Assembly (NCBI RefSeq): GCF_900129885.1
Contig: NZ_FQXE01000001.1
Coordinates: forward strand, 186,001-250,000
Reading direction: 5' to 3'
DNA from: Pollutimonas bauzanensis
Lineage (GTDB): Bacteria; Pseudomonadota; Gammaproteobacteria; Burkholderiales; Burkholderiaceae_B
DNA length: 64,000 nucleotides
Shown one piece after another: positions 63,573 through 64,000 of this stretch (position 1 is the stretch's first letter; each line of letters starts with the position of its first letter). Made by a program: the position numbers and the translations under genes. The notes beneath the pieces were generated by a model. That model worked only from the letters and a program-made list of their open reading frames with translations, ran no database searches and was not told the DNA's origin.

Positions 63573-64000
63573 GAGAAAAGTACTCTAAAAAGTAAGGCAC
63601 CGTCAACTAGGAGCCGGAGATCAAACCATATACTTTATAAGTCGAAAAAAATTCAGCGATGCAGTACCATGCAACGCCGAACTTTTCGTCTACATTATTT
63701 AATGTATAAAAATCAGATAGTTACAATAATAACGAATATGTTTTTTATCTTCCGATGTGAAATAGCATTGAGGCTGACAGACGAGTCCGTTCTTTCGACA
63801 GCAGGCAAGCCGTCGCCCATGTAAGGGTTTTCATGAATGAAACAATTTTATTTTCGGGCTGTATCGCAACTATTTAAAGCAACACAGGCCATCGGAATCT
63901 CGCTTTTTCAACCGCGCAGCGCATGGGAAGATCATGGAGCAGCGCGTGCCATGTCAGTCTTTGGCGTACGGTACAGCACTGCTTGCATTTCGCTCATTGC
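63573..64000. other. AT-rich right flank without a recognised gene
   Basis: About 430 bp, clearly richer in A and T than the rest. Short open frames exist on the plus strand (for example 63555-63824) but have no ribosome-binding site or recognisable product. It may hold the promoter of a gene outside the window. Confidence 0.5.

Noticed and set aside
63555-63824. 89-codon open frame in the AT-rich right flank
   Set aside because: No ribosome-binding site, basic and low-complexity product, and it overlaps the operator palindrome.

Overview
The window looks like a chromosome segment of a GC-rich betaproteobacterium, most likely Burkholderiales/Alcaligenaceae (Bordetella, Achromobacter, Pusillimonas and relatives). 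The grounds are the strong GC bias, the gene arrangements hemC-hemD-hemX-hemY, sucCD, recA-recX and metE/metR, a Bug-type solute receptor, and an entericidin-like lipoprotein. No database search was possible, so the genus is inference.

Region 1 (1-6.98 kb) holds a GntR regulator cut by the left edge with a perfect palindrome before its start, a YgeA-like amino-acid racemase, an EamA exporter, a HigBA-like toxin-antitoxin pair with its own operator palindrome, a decaying GFA-family remnant, the hybrid malic enzyme MaeB, and a divergent LysR regulator. Region 2 (6.98-16.95 kb) is a complete carbon-phosphorus lyase operon on the minus strand, phnCDE-GHIJKLMNP, with Pho-box-like repeats upstream of phnC and a strong stem-loop between phnD and phnE. 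Region 3 (17-22.5 kb) has a LysR regulator, a three-gene unit (family III CoA-transferase, citryl-CoA-lyase-like enzyme, Bug receptor), an entericidin, a FAH-family hydrolase and pyrophosphatase.

Region 4 (22.5-36.9 kb) is housekeeping: hemCDXY, a 42-residue prepilin-like miniprotein, two TerC paralogues, sucCD, a DUF2889 protein, metE/metR with a MetR box, and recA-recX with a LexA box. Region 5 (37-53.6 kb) holds a two-component system followed by an MHS-family symporter, a candidate intergenic small RNA, rdgC, an unusually long aspartate carbamoyltransferase with an N-terminal helix-turn-helix-like extension and a palindrome just before its start, a membrane protein, a SecD-like lipoprotein, and the pbpC / alpha-2-macroglobulin pair.

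Region 6 (53.6-64 kb) looks acquired. It begins directly after a CAU-anticodon tRNA gene, carries direct repeats and two broken insertion-sequence transposases, and is visibly less GC-rich. It then has one nine-gene minus-strand operon: a branched-chain-type ABC importer (receptor, LivH, LivM, LivG, LivF), a metallo-beta-lactamase-fold lactonase-like hydrolase, a LacI regulator, and two Old Yellow Enzyme paralogues that both lack the usual active-site cysteine. A near-perfect LacI-type palindrome lies 51 bp upstream of the first gene. Uptake, ring opening and ene-reduction under one regulator suggest a catabolic system for an unsaturated lactone or similar carbonyl compound. This is the best candidate here for an undescribed system.
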